Of a stretch of 64,000 nucleotides of DNA, positions 1-8,256 are shown piece after piece. The notes under the pieces are model-generated. The model ran no database searches, had not been told where the DNA came from, and saw nothing but the letters and a program-made list of their open reading frames with translations. The DNA is from DASRDU01 sp035560235 (GTDB taxonomy: Bacteria > Acidobacteriota > Blastocatellia > RBC074), in the NCBI GenBank assembly GCA_035560235.1, contig DATMAG010000009.1:1-64000 (forward strand), read 5' to 3'. How positions within the stretch are numbered: position 1 is the stretch's first letter; the number at the start of each line of letters is the position of its first letter. The position numbers and the translations under genes were made by a program.

Positions 1-312
1 GTTGATCAGCCCCCTGCGATCAGCTTCTTTCATCAAGTCGCCCAGAATTTTTTGCCGGACCCGGCGACGTTGATATTCAAGCAAGCGCCTGTGGCAAGTT
101 TGATAGGAAGCGTCAATATCATGCGGCATATCTTCCCACCGACAACCAGTGTTGAGGACGTATAAAATGCCATTGATAATTTCACGATCGTTACTACGTG
201 GCCGCCCGAATCGTTTTGGTTTGGGCAATAATCGTTTGATTCTTTTCCATTGGGCGTCACTCAAATCAGACCGATATGCTTTACGCGGCAGCGAGTGTGC
301 GGGCAATTCCAT
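1..312 (-). CDS. IS5-family transposase, N-terminal part (runs off the window)
   Basis: The minus strand is open from an ATG at 312 to the window edge, 104 codons with no stop. The product begins MELPAHSLPRKAYRSDLSD and contains AQWKRIKRLLPKP, a GRPRSNDREIINGILYVL stretch and GCRWEDMP. This is the helix-turn-helix N-terminal domain (DUF4096-like) of IS5-type DDE transposases. The catalytic DDE part would lie beyond position 1, so whether the copy is intact cannot be judged. The element's outer end should lie between about 320 and 430, but I could not define a terminal inverted repeat. The A+T-richer sequence differs from the chromosome to its right, as expected of an acquired element. Confidence 0.85.
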   Translation of the reverse strand, partial: MELPAHSLPRKAYRSDLSDAQWKRIKRLLPKPKRFGRPRSNDREIINGILYVLNTGCRWEDMPHDIDASYQTCHRRLLEYQRRRVRQKILGDLMKEADRRGLIN

Positions 313-512
313 AGGAGTGTTGTCACCAACTCAAGATTTTTATGATGGAATTCCCGATTTTATGCCTGAATTTGCGATTTTTTCGACTTTTGAGATGACC
401 TCTTTGTACTGACTCATCGGAAAATCGGTTTGGGTCGCTTACATCGAACATGAATTGAATTGCCAGTAGATGTATCAAATAGTAGATGCCCGCATCTGCC
501 AGCAGATGCTTT

Positions 513-553
513 CATATATTACCAGATGCCAGAAATGCATCTGGTAATATATG
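513..553. repeat. Perfect 17-bp inverted repeat in an AGATGC-rich tract
   Basis: The arms 513-529 and 537-553 are exact reverse complements separated by 7 nt. The flanks at about 465-590 are unusually rich in AGATGC and its complement GCATCT. A second short hairpin (CCCGG/CCGGG) follows near 565-583. The structure lies between the transposase and a decayed small gene. It could be a REP/MITE-like repeat or a transcription stop; the sequence alone does not decide. Confidence 0.7.
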
Positions 554-592
554 CATTTCACCGACCCGGTCTTTCAGGCCGGGCATCTGCGT

Positions 593-873
593 TTATTCAT
601 AACGGATTTTCCAGAGGCGCTCCCTGGCGTTCCGCCTGACCTGTCGCTGAAGGTCGTACACATCCCCGCCGATGCGGATGGCGACAACCTGATCCGGCCA
701 GAGGCGATGCTGGCCCTGCCTGAGTTCTAGTTCCGCAACAATAATCCCGGCGGTTTTGACGGTGGTCTGCCTTGCCGGGTCGCAGCGGTAATGCACAGCA
801 GGCGTGAATTGTACTTAGCGCGCAGCTTCTTCGTGCCGGGCCGACCGGGTTTCAGTTTCCTTCGGGTGAACGT
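593..873 (-). pseudogene. Frameshifted remnant of a small conserved protein of unknown function
   Basis: Two adjacent minus-strand frames together rebuild one protein. The first reads FTRRKLKPGRPGTKKLRAKY to RLLC (873 to about 797). The second starts VHYRCDPARQTTVKTAGIIV and ends LWKIRYE at 593. From memory this matches a widespread ~90-110 residue orphan family of the form KLKPGxPGTKKL, CVRYRYD, then W-x-RYD at the end. The frames join if 4 nt (GTGC) were lost from a GTGCGTGC tandem near 795. The expected start at 871-873 reads ACG, with a good Shine-Dalgarno sequence (CAGGAGA) just upstream, suggesting a mutated ATG. With a broken frame and no start codon, the gene is probably dead. Confidence 0.65.
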
Positions 874-1202
874 GGCGGCTCTCCTGCCTGACAGATGCTG
901 AAATATAAGACTGAAGCAGTAAGGCGCGGGCAGTATCCTTCCGGATTTGCGCGGCGGGCAACTCTGAGGCCGGCTATTGTGATTCCCGCATTCGGGACGC
1001 GGCAGTCCCGAATGCGGACACTTCAGCCGCAGCCTGGCGGGTGAGGTCTTTGCGCAAATGCTTTCAGTCAATGAGTTGCCGTGCTGACAGGTGACGGCAC
1101 GGGGTTTGGTAGCACAATCTGAACTCTCTGATGGTGAAGAGAAGTGCCTGGTGAAAGGCGACGGGCGGCAGGCTACTGACAAACGACAAAGGACAATTGA
1201 CT
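874..1202. other. Intergenic region with a 13-bp perfect hairpin
   Basis: No convincing gene was found. Arms 986-998 (CCGCATTCGGGAC) and 1005-1017 are exact reverse complements with a 6-nt loop and no T-tract after either arm. A looser TGCCGT/ACGGCA pair lies near 1077-1099. The last 30 bases before the permease are built from short ACTGACAAACGACAAAGG-like repeats that resemble the inverted repeat at 3611-3681. Confidence 0.55.
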
Positions 1203-3605
1203 ATGCTCTGGCAGGATCTGAGATATGCGGCGCGTGTGTTGCGGGCGCGTCCTGGTTTTACAGCGGCGGCTATTCTCTCGCTCAGTCTTGGCATCGGCGC
1301 CTGCACGGCGATCTTCAGCATTGTTGATGCGGTGCTGCTGCGTGAGCTGCCTTATCCCCAGGCTGAACGCATTGTGCAGTTGCGCGAGGTCAACGAGCGG
1401 GGGCTTCAGGTTGCCGTGACCGAGCCGAACTATCTGGATATGCGGTCGCGCAATCACAGCCTCGAATCGGTCGCACAGTTTGCGGGCGGCGCGGTTGTTG
1501 TGACGGGCGGCAATGAACCCGTGCGGGCGCGGGCGTTCTGGGTATCACGTGATTTCTTCAATGCGCTGGGCGTCAGACCTGCAATGGGGCGCGGGTTTCT
1601 GCCCGAAGAGTCAAAGCCGGGCGGCGCAGCGGTCGCCATTGTCAGTTACGGATTCTGGCAGCGGGTGCTGGGCGGCGCGGCTGATTTCAGCGGACGCAAA
1701 CTGAAAGTTGACGGCCCGACTTTCACTGTGGTCGGCGTGATGCCGCCGGGCTTCAGCTATCCGAAGGATGCCGAAATCTGGGTGCCGCGCGAAGTCGAAC
1801 CGCCGCAGACTTCGCGCACCGCGCACAACTGGTCGGTCATTGCCCGGCTGCGGCAGGACGTGACGCTTGCGCAGGCGCAGGCCGAGATCAGCGCCATCGG
1901 CAGACAACTGCGCCAGGAGTACGGCAGCGGGACCGATGCGATTGATCTGGCGCTCGTGCCGCTGAAGGCTTATCTGACCGACAAGGTGCGCAGCGGCCTG
2001 CTGCTGCTGCTTGCGGCGGTCGGCCTGCTGCTGCTCGTGGCCTGCGCGAATGTGGCCAATCTGACGCTCGCGCAGGCGACGATGCGAAACCCTGAGTTTG
2101 CGGTGCGCGCCGCCCTGGGCGCTTCGCGCTGGCGAATGGCGCGGCAGTTCATCACCGAAAATCTGCTGCTCGCCGTGCTGGCGGGCGCGCTCGGCATTCT
2201 GTTCTCTTTTTATGGCACTGATCTGCTGCTTGAACTGAACCGGGGCAATCTGCCGCGCGCGGATGAAATCGCTGTCAACTGGCGCGCGCTGCTTTTTACG
2301 CTCGGGCTGGCGGCGCTGATCGCCATTGTTCTTGGCCTTGTGCCTGTCGCCCGCTTTGCCGGAGTTGATCTGCACACGGATCTGAAGGAGGCCGGGCGCG
2401 GGCAGACCGCATCGGGCTTCAGTCAGCGCCTGCGCGGGCTGCTTGTCGTGGCGCAGATCGCCGTGACGCTGGTGCTGCTGACCGGCGCGGGACTGCTCGG
2501 GCGCAGCTTTTTGAAACTGATGCAGACCGATCCGGGCTTCCGGTCTGAAAGCGCAGTGGCGATGACCCTGTCGCTGCCGACGACGATTGACGAGAAACAG
2601 GAGCAGCAGTTGCAGCAGTTTCACAGTCAGTTGCTCCAACGCCTGCAGCATCTGCCCGGCGTTATCGCTGCCGGAGACGTCAACGCGCTGCCGCTGACTG
2701 ATCGCGGGGCCAACGGAACTTTTCAGAAGGATGGCAATCCGTCCACGACCGGTGTTGCTGAGTACCGGTCAGCGAGCGGCGGATATTTTGCGGCAATGGG
2801 CATTCCGCTGCTGCGTGGCCGCCTCTTCGATGAACGCGACACCGGCAGCGCGCCCGATGCCTGCGTCATCAGCGAATCGCTGGCAAAGACATACTGGCCG
2901 AATGAAGACCCGCTTGGCCGCACAATTCAGTTCGGCAATATGGACGGCGACAAGGATCTGCTGCACATCGTCGGCATCGTTGGCGACGTGCGCGAAGACG
3001 GGCTTGACGCGAAATTTTCAAGAACTGTCTACGCGCATTCGCTGCAGCGTCCGCAGTGGTGGCAGGTGGCGAATCAGTCTTACGTCGTGCGGGCGCAGAC
3101 GGACGCGGCAACGCTGATTCCGGCGCTGCGCGAGAGCGCGCGGTCACTCAATCCCGACGCGCTGCTCCGGTTTCAAACGCTCAGCGAAGTCGTGGCTGAA
3201 TCGCTCGACAGCCGCCGCTTCAGTCTGGTGATCTTCGGTGTGTTCGCGGTCGTCGCGCTGCTGCTGGCGGCGGCGGGCGTGTACGGCGTGATGAGTTACA
3301 CGGTCACGCAGCGCACGCACGAAATCGGCGTGCGAATGGCGCTCGGCGCGCCGCAGAAGGCCGTGCTGCGAATGGTCATCGGGCAGGGAATGAAACTGGC
3401 GCTCGCTGGCACAGCGACCGGTCTGGTCGCTTCACTCGCGCTGACGCGGCTGCTCGCAAATCTGCTCTACGGAATTGGCGCAAACGATCCGCTGACGCTT
3501 GTCGGCGTCGCGCTGCTGCTCGTGCTGATTTCACTTGCGGCGTGCTGGATTCCGGCGCGGCGCGCGACGCGGGTTGATCCGCTGATTGCTCTGAGATACG
3601 AGTGA
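1203..3605 (+). CDS. ADOP-type ABC transporter permease (MacB_PCD/FtsX)
   Basis: An 800-residue membrane protein of the acidobacterial duplicated permease family. It opens with MLWQDLRYAARVLRARPG and a first membrane segment (about 20-40) containing SLSLGIGACTAIFSIVDAVL. A periplasmic MacB_PCD-like domain, a first FtsX membrane block (about 265-400), a second periplasmic domain and a C-terminal FtsX block with VMSYTVTQRTHEIGVRMALG follow. It ends ARRATRVDPLIALRYE, the usual ending of the family. A TTG lies 6 nt upstream in frame, but the ATG at 1203 fits the family start. No ATPase gene is adjacent, which is normal for these orphan permeases. The substrate is unknown. Confidence 0.9.
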   Translation: MLWQDLRYAARVLRARPGFTAAAILSLSLGIGACTAIFSIVDAVLLRELPYPQAERIVQLREVNERGLQVAVTEPNYLDMRSRNHSLESVAQFAGGAVVVTGGNEPVRARAFWVSRDFFNALGVRPAMGRGFLPEESKPGGAAVAIVSYGFWQRVLGGAADFSGRKLKVDGPTFTVVGVMPPGFSYPKDAEIWVPREVEPPQTSRTAHNWSVIARLRQDVTLAQAQAEISAIGRQLRQEYGSGTDAIDLALVPLKAYLTDKVRSGLLLLLAAVGLLLLVACANVANLTLAQATMRNPEFAVRAALGASRWRMARQFITENLLLAVLAGALGILFSFYGTDLLLELNRGNLPRADEIAVNWRALLFTLGLAALIAIVLGLVPVARFAGVDLHTDLKEAGRGQTASGFSQRLRGLLVVAQIAVTLVLLTGAGLLGRSFLKLMQTDPGFRSESAVAMTLSLPTTIDEKQEQQLQQFHSQLLQRLQHLPGVIAAGDVNALPLTDRGANGTFQKDGNPSTTGVAEYRSASGGYFAAMGIPLLRGRLFDERDTGSAPDACVISESLAKTYWPNEDPLGRTIQFGNMDGDKDLLHIVGIVGDVREDGLDAKFSRTVYAHSLQRPQWWQVANQSYVVRAQTDAATLIPALRESARSLNPDALLRFQTLSEVVAESLDSRRFSLVIFGVFAVVALLLAAAGVYGVMSYTVTQRTHEIGVRMALGAPQKAVLRMVIGQGMKLALAGTATGLVASLALTRLLANLLYGIGANDPLTLVGVALLLVLISLAACWIPARRATRVDPLIALRYE

Positions 3606-3610
3606 ACCGA

Positions 3611-3681
3611 TCAGTTGTCCATCGTCAGTTGTCAGTTGCAGCACTGATGCGGGCGACTGACAACTGACGATGGACAACTGA
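3611..3681. repeat. Perfect 26-bp inverted repeat
   Basis: Arms 3611-3636 and 3656-3681 are exact reverse complements with a 19-nt loop. The arms are made of CAGTTG/CAACTG-type units (for example GACAACTGAC). It begins 5 nt after the permease stop codon, where a transcription stop would be expected, but no T-tract follows. Confidence 0.75.
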
Positions 3682-3821
3682 CAATCACCAATCAGCTTTG
3701 AGAGAGGACTGAAATGGGGTATCTATGGATCTGCAAATTCGAAACCTGCGGAGAAATGATACCCAATGAGCAAAACTGACCTGCCACAGTTCAATGTTCC
3801 GGTCCGGCGTCTGGAGGAAGA

Positions 3822-5972
3822 ATGCGTCAGCTGATCGGTCTCTTCTTCCTGCTGCTTTGTTGTTCTGCCCTCGCTGCTGCTCAGCCTTCGTCACACGACT
3901 GGCTGTCGGGCCGCTCAGACGCTCGCGCGGAAGTTCACCACAATAAACAACGCAATGAAATCACGCTGAGCAACGGGCTGGTTGCGCGCACGATTCGACT
4001 GGTGCCCGGCGCTGCAACGGTGGCCTTTGACAATCTGGTCACAGGCGAATCGCTGCTCCGCGCCGTCGCGCCCGAAGCTGAGGTCGAAATCAATGGCTGG
4101 AAGTATGCCGTCGGCGGCCTGACCGGACAGCCCGATCTGGCCTATCTGCGCCGCGACTGGCTGGATGCCATGAAAGCCGATGCGAATGCGTTTCAGTTCG
4201 AGCGCTTCGAGATCGGCAAACCGGTCGAGCGCATGGCGTGGAAGCGTGTGCGCCACGCGAGCAGCGCAGCATGGCCGCCGAACGGGGTGGCGCTGACGTT
4301 GTGGTTTGCGCCGCCCGCTGGCGCATTGCCGGGGGGGAAGGTCGCCGTGCATTACGAGCTTTATGACGGCGCGCCGCTCCTGAGCAAGTGGCTGACGATT
4401 CATAATGACAGTACTCAGGCCATTCGTCTCAATACCTTCAAAAGCGAAATCCTGCGTGTGGTCGAGGCCGAGTCGCAGGTTGATCCGAGTCCCGAATGGC
4501 AAAGGCCGCGCCTGACCGTGCTGACCGATTTCTCGTTCGGTGGCATGTCGGTGGCAAGTCTGCATCGCGCAGTGTTCTGGACGGACGATCCGGCCTACAA
4601 AACGCAGGTCAATTACGAACTCAAAACGCCGTGCCTGCTCGAAGTCAAACCGCCGCTCGGCCCCGACACAGACATTGCTGCCGGAGCCGTCTTTACGGGC
4701 ATTCGCGCGTTCGAACTGGTTCACGACAACGACGACCGCGAACGGCAGGGGTTGGCGATTCGCAGGCTTTATCGAATGATGGCTCCGTGGGTGACGGAAA
4801 ATCCGCTGATGATGCATCTGACTTCAACCGATCCGAAGGTCGTCTATCCGGCGCTCGATCAGGCTGCTGAATGCGGCTTTGAGATGGTGATCATCAGTTT
4901 CAGCAGTCGCTTCAATATGGAGGATGTGTCGGATGAAAACATCGCCAGGTTCAAAGCATTTCGCGAATATGCCAGCAGCAGGGGGCTGGAACTCGGCGGT
5001 TATTCGCTGCTCGCAAGCCGCCGCATCAGCGACGAACACGATGTCATCAATCCGGCGACCGGCAAAACGGGCGGCGCGATCTTCGGCAATTCGCCGTGCC
5101 TCGAAAGCGCGTGGGGGCAGGATTACTTTGCCCGGATCAGAAAGTTCATCAGCGAGACGGGCTTCAATCTGCTCGAACACGACGGCAGCTATCCGGGCGA
5201 TCTCTGCGCTTCGACGAAACATCCCGGCCATCGCGGGCTGAACGATTCGCAGTGGACGCAGTATCAGCGCATCACCGAATTTTATCGCTGGTGCCGCGCG
5301 CAGGGCATTTATCTGAACGTGCCGGATAATTACTTTCTGGCCGGTTCGAACAAGACCGGGATGGGTTACCGCGAAACCAACTGGTCACTGCCGCGCGAGC
5401 AGCAGCACATTCACGCGCGGCAGAATCTGTTTGACGGCACGTGGCTGAAGACTCCCTCGATGGGCTGGATGTTCGTGCCGCTCGTGCAGTATCACGGCGG
5501 CGGCGCGGCGGCGACGATTGAACCGCTGCGCGAACACCTTGCCGATTACGAGCAGCATCTGGCGAACAATCTGGGTTACGGCGCGCAGGCCTGTTATCGC
5601 GGCCCGCGTTTGTATGATTCGCCGGAAACGAAAGCCGTGGTCGTCAGATGGGTGAAGTGGTTCAAACAGTACCGCGACATTCTGGAATCTGATGTAATTC
5701 ACATTCGTCGCGCCGATGGTCGCAGTCTCGATGTCGTGCTGCACGTCAATCCGGCGCTGCCGGTCAGGGGGCTGGCGATGATTTACAATCCGGCGGATGA
5801 ACCATTGCAGCAGGAGATTACGCTGCCGCTTTATTACACGGGGCTGAGCGATGTGGCGCTGGTGGCTGAGCGTGACGGCAGACCTGTCAGGATGAAGCTG
5901 GATCGGCAGTACCGCATCACGCTGCGCCCTGCTGTCGCGGCGCGGTCGAATACCTGGTTTGTCATTCGTTGA
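3822..5972 (+). CDS. Secreted clan GH-D-like glycosidase (alpha-galactosidase-like)
   Basis: A 716-residue exported protein. Residues 1-21 (MRQLIGLFFLLLCCSALAAA) form a signal peptide. An N-terminal beta-rich region (about 30-300) is followed by a TIM-barrel-like region. That region holds LLEHDGSYPGD with D454 placed like the nucleophile of GH27/GH36-type enzymes, and a small beta domain closes the protein. A strong Shine-Dalgarno sequence (GGAGGA) precedes the ATG. The specific sugar is not readable from sequence, so hydrolysis of alpha-linked galactosides or similar plant or microbial glycans is an inference. No sugar transporter or regulator is adjacent. Confidence 0.65.
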   Translation: MRQLIGLFFLLLCCSALAAAQPSSHDWLSGRSDARAEVHHNKQRNEITLSNGLVARTIRLVPGAATVAFDNLVTGESLLRAVAPEAEVEINGWKYAVGGLTGQPDLAYLRRDWLDAMKADANAFQFERFEIGKPVERMAWKRVRHASSAAWPPNGVALTLWFAPPAGALPGGKVAVHYELYDGAPLLSKWLTIHNDSTQAIRLNTFKSEILRVVEAESQVDPSPEWQRPRLTVLTDFSFGGMSVASLHRAVFWTDDPAYKTQVNYELKTPCLLEVKPPLGPDTDIAAGAVFTGIRAFELVHDNDDRERQGLAIRRLYRMMAPWVTENPLMMHLTSTDPKVVYPALDQAAECGFEMVIISFSSRFNMEDVSDENIARFKAFREYASSRGLELGGYSLLASRRISDEHDVINPATGKTGGAIFGNSPCLESAWGQDYFARIRKFISETGFNLLEHDGSYPGDLCASTKHPGHRGLNDSQWTQYQRITEFYRWCRAQGIYLNVPDNYFLAGSNKTGMGYRETNWSLPREQQHIHARQNLFDGTWLKTPSMGWMFVPLVQYHGGGAAATIEPLREHLADYEQHLANNLGYGAQACYRGPRLYDSPETKAVVVRWVKWFKQYRDILESDVIHIRRADGRSLDVVLHVNPALPVRGLAMIYNPADEPLQQEITLPLYYTGLSDVALVAERDGRPVRMKLDRQYRITLRPAVAARSNTWFVIR

Positions 5973-6020
5973 GCAGTAACCGAAAACACGCAGTAAAAAA
6001 CTCTTTCCCGGAGGATCAAA

Positions 6021-6599
6021 ATGAAAATCGCTCTTTTGCTTTCACTCGTCATGCTTTCGCTGAATGCTTTCGCCCAGACAGTGCCACCGGCGGAAGAACA
6101 GATTGCGGCGGCTGTGCAGGCTGCGCCGGAAGAGATGCGTGCGGGCGCAGCGGTGCTGGGCTATCAGGCCGACGGCAAACTGGTCGAACTGCGCAAGGGC
6201 ACGAATGAACTGATCTGTCTCGCTGACGATCCGAAAGACCCGCGTTTCAGCGTCGCCTGTTATCACAAAGACCTCGAACCCTTCATGGCGCGCGGGCGCG
6301 AACTGACAGCGCAGGGCATCAAGGGCAATGACCGTAACGACAAATATCGCTGGAAGGAGATCAGGGAAGGCAAACTGAAAATGCCGAAGGAGCCGCGGAT
6401 GCTCTACGTTATGTCAGGCAAGGGCTGGGACGGAGCGAGCGGCAAAGTGATCGAAGGTTCGCTGCGCTGGGTAATCTACGTGCCATATGCGACGGGGCAG
6501 TCCACCGGGTTGTCCACAAAACCCAAACGCGGCGAGCCGTGGCTGATGGATGAAGGAACGCCCGGAGCGCACATCATGATTTCACCGCCCGCGAAGTGA
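6021..6599 (+). CDS. Small exported protein of unknown function
   Basis: 192 residues with a signal peptide (MKIALLLSLVMLSLNAFAQ, cleavage after AFA). The mature part contains LGYQADGKLVELRKGTN, two cysteines in CLADD and VACYHK, and near the end PGAHIMISPP. I do not recognise a named family, although the layout resembles exported orphan proteins of Acidobacteriota. GGAGGATCAAA ATG gives a convincing start. It follows the glycosidase by 48 nt and may be co-transcribed with it; a hairpin at 6672-6700 follows. Confidence 0.75.
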   Translation: MKIALLLSLVMLSLNAFAQTVPPAEEQIAAAVQAAPEEMRAGAAVLGYQADGKLVELRKGTNELICLADDPKDPRFSVACYHKDLEPFMARGRELTAQGIKGNDRNDKYRWKEIREGKLKMPKEPRMLYVMSGKGWDGASGKVIEGSLRWVIYVPYATGQSTGLSTKPKRGEPWLMDEGTPGAHIMISPPAK

Positions 6600-6671
6600 T
6601 CCCGGTCAGATTTCAGGGCAGCACCGCTCACACTTTTGGCAAGGTTGTGCGCTGTCGAATTACGGTTCGAT

Positions 6672-6700
6672 TGTCCGGCAATCTGCTGGATTGCCGGACA
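6672..6700. terminator. Hairpin between convergent genes (candidate bidirectional terminator)
   Basis: Arms 6672-6682 (TGTCCGGCAAT) and 6690-6700 (ATTGCCGGACA) pair perfectly over 11 bp with a 7-nt loop. It lies between the ends of two convergent genes, which is where a shared terminator is expected. Neither side has a T-tract. Confidence 0.5.
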
Positions 6701-6716
6701 TCGAAGTAAAACCAGG

Positions 6717-7802
6717 CTAAGCCGCGACTGCGACCTGCGCCCGCATCACGCCATACCTGTAATAGCCAATTGCGTTGGCCATCACCATCGGTTCAAGCTT
6801 CTCAGCCATCGGCAGAGCCTTTTTGATTGCCTCGAACAGCTCCATTCCGCTGCCGCCGCAGACTAGGACGTGTTCGGGCTGAATCGGGCGCACCGTCGTG
6901 AGAATGCGGTTGACGATCTCTTCGGCCTTCTGCGCGATGATCTGCTTGCGCATTTCAGCCAGATCGAGCCGCCGACCGGAGGCGGGCAGGGTTTTGTTCT
7001 GCCGGATGTAGGCTTCAATCTGCGTGCGGGCGACGAAGGTACCGGTCTGTTCATCAATCTGACGTTCGAGTTCGTGATAGACCTCATCGAGCGCCGACGG
7101 AATTGATTTCGAAAGATTGTCGAGGTAGCGGCCTTCAGCCGCCACGATGTCGCAGGTGCTTTCGCCGCCGTCAATCACGGCAGTCGGCACCAGCCGGTCA
7201 GCGATCTTGCCGCCCTGTTCATTGAGCGCCCACGAGAGATACGCGCCATAACCCTGCGGAATGACCATCACGTTATCAACCGTGATCTTCAGATCGCGCA
7301 CCACTGCGCCGCTTTCGCGATAAAGCGTCACGGGATGCTCACCCGTGAGCGCTTCGGTGATTTCGTTCTGCCAGGTTCTGAAGTAATTGACCGGCAGACC
7401 GACCACTAGCGTGTCAACCTTCTGCGGCAACTGCTCCTTGACGATCAGGCGCGCGAGGCCGGCAATCGTGAGCAGCGGGTTGTATTCGCGAGTGAAGCGG
7501 GCGCGGTCGTTGCTCGCCTGGCCGCCGCGATTGAGGCGCACTGCGGTTTCGCCGTAATTGAGCGGGCTGTCGTGAAAGCGCGGCTGGCGCGCAATGAATT
7601 CAACTTCGGCTTCGGTGCGCATGAAATCATCGGTGAAGGCCGTGCGCCCCGTGACCGAAGGAAAGATTACCGATTTCGGCTGGCCTGCCTTGAGCGTGTA
7701 AACCTTCGTATTGCCGTAGCCGGTATCAACTCCGACGACAAACAGGCCGAGCGGCGCGGGCGGGTCCTTCTGCACTCTGCCGGTTGCAGTTTTGTCAGTC
7801 AT
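6717..7802 (-). CDS. ParM/StbA-like actin-fold ATPase, no ParR partner seen
   Basis: 361 residues. The actin/Hsp70 ATPase motifs are visible: phosphate-1 GVDTGYGNTKVY (D26), phosphate-2 AVIDGGESTCDIV near residue 218, and the adenosine motif VLVCGGSGMELFEAI near the C-terminus. The start at 7802 is set by AAAGGAG seven bases upstream. ParM-type proteins form filaments that move plasmids, and chromosomal relatives (Alp proteins) are diverse. Here no ParR-like small gene and no repeated parC-like centromere is visible nearby, so the partner and cargo are unknown. A relict of an integrated plasmid is one option and a chromosomal filament is another. Confidence 0.75.
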   Translation of the reverse strand: MTDKTATGRVQKDPPAPLGLFVVGVDTGYGNTKVYTLKAGQPKSVIFPSVTGRTAFTDDFMRTEAEVEFIARQPRFHDSPLNYGETAVRLNRGGQASNDRARFTREYNPLLTIAGLARLIVKEQLPQKVDTLVVGLPVNYFRTWQNEITEALTGEHPVTLYRESGAVVRDLKITVDNVMVIPQGYGAYLSWALNEQGGKIADRLVPTAVIDGGESTCDIVAAEGRYLDNLSKSIPSALDEVYHELERQIDEQTGTFVARTQIEAYIRQNKTLPASGRRLDLAEMRKQIIAQKAEEIVNRILTTVRPIQPEHVLVCGGSGMELFEAIKKALPMAEKLEPMVMANAIGYYRYGVMRAQVAVAA

Positions 7803-8256
7803 GGAAATCTCCTTTCTGCTCATAAACCTCATTCCTGTGCGGACGCGGCAGGGCAAAAGCTGCGCGCCCGGTTAAGCCGTGACAATGAAAGGCTGCGTGA
7901 CGGAGATGCCCTGAGACTGCACTGAGCCTGAAAGATGCGGACATCTGCCGGATGAACAGCTGAACGCCTGGGACAGCAGCAGTTACGGCCAGAGCGCGCC
8001 TGATGTGCGGCAGGTGCCGGAAAATTTTTCAGGAGGTAAATTGAAATGCGTACTGATCTCCGCTTCAGTATGCTTCTGGCTGATCGTCTTCAGTGACGGA
8101 AACCCGGGCGGGTTGCCGCTCAGGTCCCTGCCGTGACAGTTGGCGCTGTGGCGTTCATAAAGACTGAAGCACAACCATGATCTTCCACTTTGTCTGCTTC
8201 ATCAGAGGCACTGTGGCGAAGAGCTTTGCGCTGCATCGGCGAGCCGTGCGGCCTGG
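7803..8256. other. Gene-poor spacer with one strong ribosome-binding site
   Basis: About 450 bases between two minus-strand genes. The only clear signal is AGGAGG at 8031-8036 on the plus strand, directed at a tiny reading frame (listed separately). I saw no promoter of good quality and no RNA structure that I can name. Confidence 0.4.
8041..8136 (+). CDS. Candidate 31-residue hydrophobic peptide
   Basis: TTG at 8041 follows AGGAGG with a 4-nt spacer and gives a 31-residue peptide whose first 18 residues (MKCVLISASVCFWLIVFS) are hydrophobic, like a signal or membrane segment. An ATG in another frame at 8046 would give only 16 residues. The case rests on the Shine-Dalgarno match; chance is quite possible. 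Confidence 0.25.
   Translation: MKCVLISASVCFWLIVFSDGNPGGLPLRSLP

Noticed and set aside
1611..2651. 346-residue open frame antisense to the first ADOP permease
   Set aside because: The composition is Arg/Gln/His-rich with no domain, the usual mirror frame of a GC-rich gene. The opposite strand has a complete, family-typical protein.
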